A stretch of DNA of 64,000 nt from NCBI GenBank assembly GCA_965220615.1, contig CBDCQL010000002.1, positions 124,001 to 188,000 on the forward strand, read 5' to 3'. Position numbers and translations under genes: made by a program. The notes under the pieces were generated by a model that was not told the DNA's origin, did no database searches, and worked only from the letters and a program-made list of their open reading frames with translations. Below, in pieces: positions 1 through 8,297 of this stretch (its first letter is position 1; each line of letters opens with the position of its first letter). Origin of the DNA: JAGWBD01 sp965220615. Lineage in GTDB: Bacteria; Chloroflexota; Anaerolineae; Aggregatilineales; Phototrophicaceae.

Positions 1-619
1 GAACGGCCCGCGTAAGTGTCGCCAGGCCGAGCAGAAAGCCGGTTATGGCGACGCGCTCGCGTCGGTGACTGTGGTGCGCCAGGGCAGCGAGCAACTGAAA
101 AATGTAGAGTGATTCGGTGGTGACGCGAGTGGCTTCGAAAATGAAGGCGGGCGATATGGCGATGGCCAGTGCGGCGATGAAGGCAGCGCGTTCGTTCCCC
201 GCCACGTCGCGCCCCAGGCGCCAGACCAGCCAGACGGATATTGCGCCCGCCAAGGCCTGCAAGACCCGAATGATCAGCACTGCCGCCTCGCGCGGCAACA
301 GGGCCTGTGGTACACCGACGAAAAGCAGGAAAAGGGGCGGTGTTGTCAGCCTGCGAAAGGAAATAATGACGCCGCCGGAATCGTACTCGTCTCCAAATTC
401 AGGCAGTTGTCCGTTGTCAAAACCCGTAACCAGGGCGTAGCCATGCGCCAGATACCAGGGGCTGTCGCCGCCGTCGCTGACGTAACCGATGTCATGATCC
501 TCGCCGAGGACTGCCGCCAGACGCAGTAACAGGGCCAGCAGAATGAGCATTGGCACCAGGCGCGCAGGGCCGCTACCATCGTCTGTCCTTGCCTTGTGAC
601 CCGGGGTGACCCGAAGCAT
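1..619 (-). CDS. GT39-like membrane glycosyltransferase, N-terminal part (runs off left edge)
   Basis: Reading the minus strand from 619 gives an open frame of about 206 codons with no stop before the window edge. It begins MLRVTPGHK and then has a hydrophobic segment (MLILLALLLRLAAVLGED). A stretch with DGGDSPWYLAHGYALVTG follows, then further hydrophobic helices. This is the N-terminal pattern of polyprenyl-phosphate-sugar-dependent (PMT/ArnT/GT39-like) glycosyltransferases: membrane helix, acidic loop, then multiple helices. The start could instead be the ATG at 550. The C-terminal half lies outside the window. It is divergent from the GT remnant at 618 and overlaps its start by two bases. 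Family assignment is by pattern only; the acceptor and sugar are unknown. Confidence 0.7.
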   Translation of the reverse strand, partial: MLRVTPGHKARTDDGSGPARLVPMLILLALLLRLAAVLGEDHDIGYVSDGGDSPWYLAHGYALVTGFDNGQLPEFGDEYDSGGVIISFRRLTTPPLFLLFVGVPQALLPREAAVLIIRVLQALAGAISVWLVWRLGRDVAGNERAAFIAALAIAISPAFIFEATRVTTESLYIFQLLAALAHHSHRRERVAITGFLLGLATLTRAV

Positions 620-1025
620 GCGGCTCTATATCCTCCTGTTGATTTCGGGCCTGCTGGCGAGGCCGGGTCTGGCGTTGCTGACCGATCATCCCGGCCTGTT
701 TGATCCCAACCGCCATTATAGCCTTGCGCGCAACCTGGCTGAGGGACGCGGCTTCGTCGTTTACTACATCTGGCTCTACCGTCAGAGACCGACGGTTGTC
801 ACCCACCCCGTCGATTACTGGATGCGACTGGCTGCCGTGTGGCTGGCCCTGTCGATGCGGGTGTCGGGCACGGGCCTGCTGCCGGCCTTGTTGCCCAACA
901 TTTTCTTCAGCACGGCCCTGGGTGACGCCCCGTGGCCGTTTTACGATGGAAGCAAAAGCAATGATCGCCTTCCCTTGCCGTGCCGCACCAGCCATTCGCG
1001 TCTCTTCGGGATCGCGGACGCATGA
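618..1025 (+). pseudogene. Remnant of a GT39-like glycosyltransferase
   Basis: The frame starting at 618 begins MRLYILLLISGLLARPG and continues with DHPGLFDPNRHYSLARNLAEG and a VTHPVDYW stretch. This is a coherent N-terminal GT39/PMT-type sequence: signal-anchor helix, acidic Asp-Pro loop, then a helix. After about residue 100 (near base 915) the sequence loses hydrophobic character, becomes low-quality coding (SKSNDRLPLPCRTSH) and stops at 1025. Family members normally have 400-600 residues, so this is about one fifth of a gene. The following intact gene starts inside its tail at 1022. It is most likely a deletion remnant; a short functional protein is less likely. Confidence 0.6.
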
Positions 1026-2554
1026 GCATTCTTTCGATCCCGAAAGGCATGGGGCGGGTGCATGCGCACCTTCGACTGCTGCTCCTGCTCACCGTGCTGG
1101 TTCGGGGCGGTATGTTCCTCGGCTATCCCTTTCAAATCGCGGTAGATGATGATCAGAGGTATCAGCGTTATCTGATTGACAGATTGCTGGAAGGCGACCT
1201 GCTTATAGGCAACGTGCGTTACAACACCGGCTATCCACTGGTAATTGCACCCGTCACTGCTGCCAGTCGCCTGTTTGGCCGGCTGGACGACCGCTTCGTT
1301 TTGCTTGTCCAGATCTCTTGCAGCGCCTTAATCCCTTTCCTGCTGTACGACATCGTGCGTAGACATCACTCGCGCCGGGCAGCACTGCTGGTGGCCCTGC
1401 TAACACTGCTGGATCCATTTGGCCTGCAATGGGCGCATCTTTCTCTGCCGGTGTGGCTGGTTGCGTTCTGTTTCGTGCTGGCGCTCTGGATCATGGATCG
1501 GGCTCTGCACAGGGGCATTTCGCCGAGCCCTTTCCTGGTCGCCGGCGTCATCCTGGGTGTTGCAGTGCTCGCCCGATTGAATTTCGCGCCAATCGTCGCG
1601 CTGACCGGCGCGATGTTGCTGATTGTTAAACCCGTCCCCTTGCGCAACAGACTGACCGCTTTCATTGCACTGGGCTCGACCAGTGCGCTTGTCCCTGTTC
1701 TTTACATGCTGCTAATTCATTTTCCGTCCACCGGAACATTCAGTCTGAATTGCCTATCAGGAACAAACCTGCTTCTCTCTCTTCAGCTTGCCGATATACC
1801 ACTCGTTGCAGGGAACGGGGACGCCACTGCCCGCCTGCTGTACCTGAACGCCTTGCCCGCGAATTCATCGCTTGACAGCGCGCAAAGGTATGCTAACTGG
1901 CAACGGCCTGGCCCCTGGGTCTCACCGGAAGAACAGGCGGCATTCCTGGCGCAAGGTCCTGCTGAAGTAGTCCCTGCCAGCTATGATTATTACTCCGTGA
2001 GCGTCCTCGAGTGGTATCTCGGTCCCTGCGGGAAGGACCCGCTGCTGGTAGACGCAGCAGTGGAAGCCTTTGTTGCCCATCCCCTGCAGTTTTTCCAGGC
2101 TCTGCCCGCAAAAGTGCTTCGTTCACTGCATCATGATTCATCCTGGCGCCTGCCACACAGCGACACGCTGAGGTTTGAGGCGGATAGTGAAGTGCCCTTT
2201 CCGCTGCCACGGGCGAGAAGCCGGGAGGGCCGGGCCTATCTCGAAAACCGGGTCTGGCCGGCACCCGTAAAGGTGTATTCTCACACCCGGGACACACTGA
2301 ATCTGATCAAACTGCTCATCTTGCCGGCGCTGGTCGGGGCACTTGCCGGCCGGCGCCGACTTTACCGACAGGCAGCAATGACGCTGCTGGTCTGGCTTTT
2401 CATGTTGGCCCTGATCAGCTCGTCGTCAGGTCGAATCTATGCGCCCCTGTGGCCGCTCTGGCCGCTGCTGATTGGTGGAATGTTGGCAGATCTCTGGCAA
2501 GGCCTCAGCGTCTGGGCTGGCGCAGGGCGAGAATCCGCCCGCCCGTCACGCTGA
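1022..2554 (+). CDS. GT39-like membrane glycosyltransferase
   Basis: A 510-residue polytopic membrane protein. A first helix near residues 20-35 is followed by a loop with an Asp-rich stretch (AVDDDQRYQRYL). This sits where PMT-type enzymes place the catalytic acidic residue. Several hydrophobic helices fill residues 85-225 and a soluble domain lies in the middle. Further helices near the C terminus (LLILPALVGALAG, LLVWLFMLALISS) complete the fold. The start is taken at 1022 (MSILSIPKG); an upstream in-frame ATG at 980 would add low-quality sequence from the neighbouring remnant, and 1049 is also possible. Its last 50 bases overlap the 3' end of the convergent gene at 2505. Probably transfers a sugar from a lipid-linked donor on the outer membrane face; substrate unknown. 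Confidence 0.7.
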   Translation: MSILSIPKGMGRVHAHLRLLLLLTVLVRGGMFLGYPFQIAVDDDQRYQRYLIDRLLEGDLLIGNVRYNTGYPLVIAPVTAASRLFGRLDDRFVLLVQISCSALIPFLLYDIVRRHHSRRAALLVALLTLLDPFGLQWAHLSLPVWLVAFCFVLALWIMDRALHRGISPSPFLVAGVILGVAVLARLNFAPIVALTGAMLLIVKPVPLRNRLTAFIALGSTSALVPVLYMLLIHFPSTGTFSLNCLSGTNLLLSLQLADIPLVAGNGDATARLLYLNALPANSSLDSAQRYANWQRPGPWVSPEEQAAFLAQGPAEVVPASYDYYSVSVLEWYLGPCGKDPLLVDAAVEAFVAHPLQFFQALPAKVLRSLHHDSSWRLPHSDTLRFEADSEVPFPLPRARSREGRAYLENRVWPAPVKVYSHTRDTLNLIKLLILPALVGALAGRRRLYRQAAMTLLVWLFMLALISSSSGRIYAPLWPLWPLLIGGMLADLWQGLSVWAGAGRESARPSR

Positions 2555-3698
2555 CGTAGACCCAGCCCTCCGGGCTGATGGCGACGTCCAGCGGCCGCTC
2601 CGGCCAGAACCCCACACCCCGGTAGTTCATTCTGCTCACGCTCAAATTGTTGCCGCCACGTTCCTGTGGGATGATGACTTCCCCTTCAAGGGGGTTTCCC
2701 TCCGCGTCAAAGCGAATGACGGCCAAGCCGTAGCCGCGTAACTCGACGCGGTGACGCGAGCCGTGCAGGGTCACCAGCAGGGAATCGCGCAAATCCGGTA
2801 GCGCTTCATGGTCATAATACGCCAGGCCCAGCGGCGTACTGCCCGTCGGCAGGGTCAGGGCGGGTGCCACGAAGGCGTCGCAGTCGGTCGTGGCGGACAA
2901 CGCTGGCAGACGTCCTGTGTCGCCGCACCATGGCCAGCCATAGTGGGCGCCCGCCTGAATGCGATTGATTTCGTCGAGCGCGTCCCCCTGTGCTGCGCCC
3001 GCACGTCCGATGCTGTCCGTCGCCCAAAGCTCGCCATGGCGCAACGCGAGCCCGGCCGGCAGGCGCAGGCCGCGAGCCAGTATGCTGTGCCGGCTGCCAT
3101 CCTGGTCGACGGCGAGGATGGAGGGCCGGTCGTCCGGCTCGCAGTGGCTGCAGGCCGCGGCCAGCGACGCGTAGAGCGTGCCGTCCGGCCCGACTACCAG
3201 ATCCCCGCCGGCCTGTCCCGGTTGCAGGGGCAAATCGGCGACAAACAACCCGGCGTTTTGCGCGCCGGCAGGCAAACGCAGGATGCCGGCGCCGCTCAGG
3301 ATGTACAGGGCGTCGTCGTGCCAGTCCATACCCGTTGGCTGGATCAGGCCCGAGAGCAGCCGTTGCGCCCTGTCCGGCAGTCGGTCGTCGTCGCTGTCGC
3401 GCAAGGCCCATACCTCACCACGCAGGGGGCTGGCCGCATAGAGGGTTCCGTCGGGCGCGACGGCCAGGGATGCCAACGCCAGGGCTTCGTTTTGGGGCGA
3501 CTGGTAAACCAGTTCCGCGCAAAATCTGGCACCATCGAACCATGGCGGGTCCATAAAGGTTGGACGGTCGTCACAATTGAGCCGGGTCGTGTCCTCTCCC
3601 CGCACGGCCAGGGTCGCAAAAAGCAGGGTCGCCAGCAACAGGGCCGGCACAAACTTCCCAAGGTTAGGATTTCCTGAATGTCCGCGACGGCGCTGCAC
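2505..3698 (-). CDS. Secreted PQQ-dependent sugar (sorbosone) dehydrogenase-like protein
   Basis: 397 residues with an N-terminal signal sequence (FVPALLLATLLFATLAVRG) followed by a six-bladed beta-propeller pattern. Repeated blade motifs are visible: LAVAPDGTLYAAS, DLVVGPDGTLYASL, DEINRIQAGAHYGWPWCG and DVAISPEGWVYVS. The NRIQAGAHYGWP block is characteristic of the glucose/sorbosone dehydrogenase family (GSDH), soluble PQQ enzymes oxidising sugars outside the cytoplasm. The start is GTG at 3698, preceded by GGAGG four bases upstream. Whether PQQ is bound cannot be judged; some family members are non-enzymatic propellers. It stands alone, with the lipoprotein gene at 3788 divergent from it. 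Confidence 0.75.
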   Translation of the reverse strand: MQRRRGHSGNPNLGKFVPALLLATLLFATLAVRGEDTTRLNCDDRPTFMDPPWFDGARFCAELVYQSPQNEALALASLAVAPDGTLYAASPLRGEVWALRDSDDDRLPDRAQRLLSGLIQPTGMDWHDDALYILSGAGILRLPAGAQNAGLFVADLPLQPGQAGGDLVVGPDGTLYASLAAACSHCEPDDRPSILAVDQDGSRHSILARGLRLPAGLALRHGELWATDSIGRAGAAQGDALDEINRIQAGAHYGWPWCGDTGRLPALSATTDCDAFVAPALTLPTGSTPLGLAYYDHEALPDLRDSLLVTLHGSRHRVELRGYGLAVIRFDAEGNPLEGEVIIPQERGGNNLSVSRMNYRGVGFWPERPLDVAISPEGWVYVSVTGGRILALRQPRR

Positions 3699-3787
3699 GA
3701 AACCTCCGAATGACGCTACAATGGCATTTTATACGGTTGCTCCGCAAATAACCCGGATGGCGTCACCATGTCTTCGTCCGGAACGGG

Positions 3788-4465
3788 ATGTGTATGAGGT
3801 CGATTGCCCGGATTCGTTTGGTATTGTTGTCCCTGCTGTTGGTGACGGGTTGCAGCGCCTTGCCCGGTCTGGGCGTACTGACTGGCCAGGAGTCTGGCGA
3901 AGGCGAGGCCTTGCGCGCCCTCGAGGTTATCGATCTCGTCATGGCGGACAAGAGCGGCGCGACGGACCCGTCGCTCATCGCCGCTGCCGACCGCATTGAG
4001 GCCGCTACCGTTGGAGTGGACATCGTCGAGATTCGGCGCAGCCTGAGTGAGGATGCCTTCGTCGTCAACCTGCTCTTTGTGCCCAACAACGAACCCGACA
4101 CGCAGTCCCCGGCGGGTCAGGTTGACTTTTACACCGCCATTCAGCGCGCCATCGAGTTGACATGGCGCGGCACCGTCGCAGAGAGCGTGGGCAGCGGTTT
4201 GCTGCGCGTCAACCTGATCTCACCCTGGAACATTTCCACCCTGGACAGTGGTCCTGGCTTCGCCGGCGTGGTCTTCCTCATCTCCGAGATCGAGCGTCAG
4301 GATGCGCTGACTTACCTGGAAGGCCCGCGCGACCTGCTGGACTTCTTCGACCTGATTGCAGAAGGCACGCTGCTTTACGAGAACCCTGAAGGGGGTGTGC
4401 TGTACAACGGGGAGCCCAACCACCCCCTGTTCCTGCTGGACGGGGCTGGCCAGACCGGTACATGA
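3788..4465 (+). CDS. Predicted lipoprotein, first gene of the FtsH-like/VWA operon
   Basis: 225 residues. The N terminus is a lipoprotein signal peptide: basic start, hydrophobic LVLLSLLLVTGCS and a lipobox Cys in LVTGC. The mature protein therefore should be lipid-anchored on the outside of the membrane. The rest is a soluble alpha/beta sequence that I do not recognise. An alternative start is the ATG at 3794. It ends 20 bases before the FtsH-like gene at 4485, which makes co-transcription likely. By context it may be an extracytoplasmic partner or sensor of the membrane protease complex; that is inference from gene order only. Confidence 0.65.
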   Translation: MCMRSIARIRLVLLSLLLVTGCSALPGLGVLTGQESGEGEALRALEVIDLVMADKSGATDPSLIAAADRIEAATVGVDIVEIRRSLSEDAFVVNLLFVPNNEPDTQSPAGQVDFYTAIQRAIELTWRGTVAESVGSGLLRVNLISPWNISTLDSGPGFAGVVFLISEIERQDALTYLEGPRDLLDFFDLIAEGTLLYENPEGGVLYNGEPNHPLFLLDGAGQTGT

Positions 4466-4484
4466 GCGCGAGGAGGACGGCCCG

Positions 4485-6359
4485 ATGACCGAAATCCGTC
4501 GTTACGAACCGGCGCGCGAACGCCAGGCGCTGCAACGCCGGCGTTACGCCTGGGAGAGCGAGGAGACCCTGGTCGACGAGCGGCGCCGTCTGCGCAGCCG
4601 CATCCGCCGCTTTTTCAGCGAACACATTGTGCGCAATCTGTTTTTGCTGCTCGTGCTTATCGCCCTGCTGGACGCCAGTTTCATGCGCGGCCTGCTGGGC
4701 TTTCTGGAGACGGCAATCCCCTACATCGGGCGCTTCCTGCTTGTCGGCGGCTTTATCATCGGTCAGTTCGCCCTGATGTTCTGGTTCCTCGGTCGGGCGC
4801 GCGCCTACACCATCTGGCCCGGCTCGGATACGCAGGGCGTCAGCTTTGAAGACTATCGCGGCCAACCGGAACTGCTGGCCCAGGCGCGGCAGATCGTGAC
4901 CCTCGTGCGCGGCGTGCGCGCCTTTGAGGATGCCGGCGGCGAGCCGCTCAACGGCCTCTTGCTGGAGGGGCCGCCTGGCACGGGCAAGACCTGGCTGGCC
5001 AAGGCCATCAGCACCGAGGCCGGCGTCCCCTTCTTCTACATCGATGGTTCGGGCATGCAGTCCATGTTCTTCGGCATCGCCCCGCTCAAGGTGATGAATC
5101 TCTACCGCAAGGCGCGCAACGCGGCGAAGGAGTACGGCGCTTCAATCATTTTCATTGATGAGGTCGATGCCGTCGGTTCGCGCGGCGGCGTGGCACGCAA
5201 ACGCGATGAATTCAGCGGGCCGGCGCAGACGACGCGTCTGCCCATCATGTTCGGCGGCATGAGCGGCGCCAACGTCGGGCTACTCAGCACCCTGCTGGTG
5301 GAAATGAGCGGTTTCAGCCAGGAGCATGGCTGGTGGGCGCGCAAGAAAAAGTGGTGGTTCCGCAACATCCGGCGCAAGCCCTTCCCTCAGCCACCCAAAC
5401 GCGTCCTGACCATCGGCGCCACCAATCGCATCCAGGCGATCGACGACGCCTTGCTGCGCCCCGGTCGTTTCGACAAGAAGGTACGCGTCGACATCCCGGA
5501 CCTCGAGGGACGCCGCGAAATCTTCGAATACTATTTGTCGCAAATGGCGCATGACGAGACGATGGACCCGCTGACCCTGGCCGTGGAGACTCAGCGCTAT
5601 ACCCCGGCGGACATCAAGTACCTGCTCAACGAGGCCCTGCGCCACGCGCTTTTTGACGGGCGCACATCCATGAATTACCGGGATTTCGCCCGCGCCCAGC
5701 CCGAACATGAGATGGGCCTGCGCGAGCCGGTCAAGAACATGACGAAGGCGGCCAGGCGCCGTCTCGCAGCCCACGAGGCGGCGCACGCCATCGCCGTGCG
5801 TCTCTATCGGCCGGACTGGCGCATCGCGCGCGTCACCATCATTCGCCAGGGCGGGGCGCTGGGCCACGTGCTGCCCATGCCGGCGACCGAAAGCTACGAA
5901 TACATCAACACGGAAGAAGCGCTGCTGAAGCGATTGCGCATCGCCGTGGCCGGGAAGGCCGGCGAGATGGAATACGGCGGCGAACAGGAGCAGACCCTCG
6001 GCGTTGGCGGAGACTTCATGAACGTGCGTTTCGTGCTACGGCAAATGTCAATCGCCGGCATGTTCGGCCCTCTCGGCATTGCCGACGAGCCGGAGACCGT
6101 GCGCGAGGTGCGCAAGCTGATGGAGGAGACTTTCCTGCAGGCGCTGGACGAGGTGCGCACGGATTTGCGCCTGTACCAGGACATGGGCGAGGCCCTGATC
6201 GAATTGCTGCTGGAAAAGGAAGAACTCTTTTCGAGCGAAGTCGAGGAGTTCTTTGACCGTTACGGACTGTACACGCCGAAACCGCAGATCGGGCAGGAAG
6301 AAGAACGCGCCGACCAGCCGCAACTCCAGCACCAGGTTGGGAGAGCGGGTATTCTGTAG
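4485..6359 (+). CDS. FtsH-like membrane AAA+ protease (intact HEXXH)
   Basis: 624 residues, start ATG 4485 with AGGAGG at 4471. It has two membrane helices (about 51-63 and 82-102) with only a short loop between them, unlike the larger periplasmic domain of classical FtsH. An AAA+ domain follows: Walker A GPPGTGKT at 162-169, Walker B IIFIDEVD at 221-228, GATNR near 311 and arginine fingers in RPGRFDKK near 325. A basic, Trp-rich insert (WWARKKKWWFRNIRR, about 283-297) sits between the VEMSGF segment and sensor 1. The peptidase domain keeps HEAAH at 430-434 and a candidate third zinc ligand Asp510. It should be an ATP-driven zinc protease facing the cytoplasm. It lies 36 bases upstream of its inactive-looking paralogue. 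Confidence 0.85.
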   Translation: MTEIRRYEPARERQALQRRRYAWESEETLVDERRRLRSRIRRFFSEHIVRNLFLLLVLIALLDASFMRGLLGFLETAIPYIGRFLLVGGFIIGQFALMFWFLGRARAYTIWPGSDTQGVSFEDYRGQPELLAQARQIVTLVRGVRAFEDAGGEPLNGLLLEGPPGTGKTWLAKAISTEAGVPFFYIDGSGMQSMFFGIAPLKVMNLYRKARNAAKEYGASIIFIDEVDAVGSRGGVARKRDEFSGPAQTTRLPIMFGGMSGANVGLLSTLLVEMSGFSQEHGWWARKKKWWFRNIRRKPFPQPPKRVLTIGATNRIQAIDDALLRPGRFDKKVRVDIPDLEGRREIFEYYLSQMAHDETMDPLTLAVETQRYTPADIKYLLNEALRHALFDGRTSMNYRDFARAQPEHEMGLREPVKNMTKAARRRLAAHEAAHAIAVRLYRPDWRIARVTIIRQGGALGHVLPMPATESYEYINTEEALLKRLRIAVAGKAGEMEYGGEQEQTLGVGGDFMNVRFVLRQMSIAGMFGPLGIADEPETVREVRKLMEETFLQALDEVRTDLRLYQDMGEALIELLLEKEELFSSEVEEFFDRYGLYTPKPQIGQEEERADQPQLQHQVGRAGIL

Positions 6360-6395
6360 CCGGCGGACTGCAAGGTTGCTGAAAGGGCTGCCAGC

Positions 6396-8270
6396 ATGAC
6401 ATCCACGCAGATCGAACCACGGCGCGAGCGCTTTTCCTGGGAACAGGAAGAATCCTGGGTCGAACGCCGTAGCCGGTTGCCCTGGCGCATCCGCCGCCTG
6501 ATCAAGCGCGCCCTGATCCCCGGACTGGTCCTGCTTTTCGCCTGGTCAATCCTGCGCGATGCGGAATTCACCCGCAGCGTTATCCCCTTCGCCGGCCAGG
6601 TGCTGCAGATTCTGGTCTTCATGCTCATCTTCGTGTCGCAGTTCATTCTGCTCTTCTGGTTCCTGGCGCGCACGCGCAGCTACACCATCATGCCGGATTC
6701 GGGCGGCGACGGGATCAGCTTCGACGACTATCGCGGCCAGCCCGAGATTCTCGAGCAGGCGCACCAGATCGTCACCCTGCTGCGCGGCGTCAAGGTCTTC
6801 GAGCAGGCCGGCGGCGAGCCGCTCAACGGTCTGCTGCTGGAAGGGCCGCCCGGTACGGGCAAGACCTGGCTGGCCCAGGCCATCAGCACCGAGGCCAGGG
6901 TGCCCTTTCTCTACATGGACGCCTCCGGCCTGCAGGCCATGTTCATCGGCGTGGGCCCGATGAAGGTGATGGGGCTGTTCCGCAAGGCGCGCAAACTGGC
7001 CAAACGCTACGGCGCGGCCGTCATCTTCCTCGACGAAATCGATGCCGTCGGCTCGCGCGGCGGCGTGGCTTCGAGCGATGAACAGGGCGGCGCCGGGGGC
7101 ACCGGCCTGCGCGGCATGTTCGGCGGCGGCAGTTCCGGCGGCATGGGCGTGCTGAGCACCATGTTGATCGAGATGGACGGCTTCAGCCAGGAACATGGCC
7201 GGCGCGCGCGCTGGCGTTCCTGGTGGTGGAAGACCATCCGTCGCCGCAAGCCGCCGAAACCGGAGCGGCGCGTGCTGGTCATCGGCGCCACCAACCGCAT
7301 GTCGGCGCTGGACCCGGCGCTGCTGCGCCCTGGCCGTTTTGACAAGAAGCTGCGCGTGGACGCGCCCGACATGGAGGGCCGCCGCGAGATCTTCGAATAC
7401 TATCTGGCCAGATATTCCCACGACCCGGACATGGAGGCGGCGATCCTCGCCTCCGAGACGCCCGGTTACACGCCGGCGGACATCAAGTACCTGCTGAATG
7501 AATCGCTGCGCTACGCTTTCTTTGACGGGCGCCGGCGCATCACTTACGAGGACTTCATGCGCGCGAAGCCGGAACACGAAATGGGCCTGCGCTCGCAACT
7601 CAAACACATGGCGCCCGAAGCGCGGCGGCGTCTGGCGACCTATCAGGCCGGGATGGCGCTGGCCGTGCGCCTCTTCATGCCCTCGCATCGCATCAGCCGC
7701 ATCACCATCCTGCGCCAGGGGTCGTATTACGGCCACGTCTGGCACTATCCGGCGCAGGAATCCTACCAGGGGTTGCAGATCAAGCCGGAGCTTTTGGAGC
7801 GCGTCAGGGTGGCCGTCGCCGGCAAGGCCGCGGAAATCGAATACTGCGGCGCCGAAAACCAGAGCACCCTGGTCTACCGCGACCTGAACCGCGCCTACAG
7901 CCTGCTGGCCGCCATGGCCAACGCCGGCATGCTCGGCACCATGGGCGCGACCAGCACCGTCGTCTACGATCCCCTGAGCGGCGCGCGCCAGAAGTGGTCG
8001 CCGGAGCAGGCCAAAGCCATCGAGGAGGCCTATCAGGACGTGCTGCGCGAGACGCGCATCGCCCTGCGTCAGCATGACGAACTGATAGAGGAACTGGTCG
8101 AGTTGTTGCTGGAGAAGGAAGAGTTGCTCGCCGACGAGGTGCGCGATTTCTTCGACGGCTACGACCTTTACACCCCGGAGCCGACCATCATCCGCGATGG
8201 CGAGGAATACCACATCTTTCCCCGCCTGGAGAGCGGCGCGGCGCGACCGGAGGTCGGGGTCGCCACCTGA
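6396..8270 (+). CDS. FtsH-like AAA+ protein lacking the HEXXH protease site
   Basis: 624 residues, the same architecture as the preceding gene and clearly its paralogue. It has two N-terminal helices (about 41-53 and 68-90), Walker A GPPGTGKT at 150-157, Walker B VIFLDEID near 209-216, RPGRFDKK at 311-318 and the same basic Trp-rich insert (RWRSWWWKTIRRR). Where the first protein has HEAAH this one reads YQAGM (416-420), so both zinc-binding histidines and the catalytic glutamate are gone. Asp496, equivalent to the third zinc ligand, remains. It should be an ATP-dependent unfoldase or scaffold without proteolysis. FtsH proteins are hexamers, so mixed rings with the upstream paralogue are plausible. 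Confidence 0.85.
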   Translation: MTSTQIEPRRERFSWEQEESWVERRSRLPWRIRRLIKRALIPGLVLLFAWSILRDAEFTRSVIPFAGQVLQILVFMLIFVSQFILLFWFLARTRSYTIMPDSGGDGISFDDYRGQPEILEQAHQIVTLLRGVKVFEQAGGEPLNGLLLEGPPGTGKTWLAQAISTEARVPFLYMDASGLQAMFIGVGPMKVMGLFRKARKLAKRYGAAVIFLDEIDAVGSRGGVASSDEQGGAGGTGLRGMFGGGSSGGMGVLSTMLIEMDGFSQEHGRRARWRSWWWKTIRRRKPPKPERRVLVIGATNRMSALDPALLRPGRFDKKLRVDAPDMEGRREIFEYYLARYSHDPDMEAAILASETPGYTPADIKYLLNESLRYAFFDGRRRITYEDFMRAKPEHEMGLRSQLKHMAPEARRRLATYQAGMALAVRLFMPSHRISRITILRQGSYYGHVWHYPAQESYQGLQIKPELLERVRVAVAGKAAEIEYCGAENQSTLVYRDLNRAYSLLAAMANAGMLGTMGATSTVVYDPLSGARQKWSPEQAKAIEEAYQDVLRETRIALRQHDELIEELVELLLEKEELLADEVRDFFDGYDLYTPEPTIIRDGEEYHIFPRLESGAARPEVGVAT

Positions 8271-8297
8271 TCCACCGGGCCGGGAGCCCCCTGTGCG

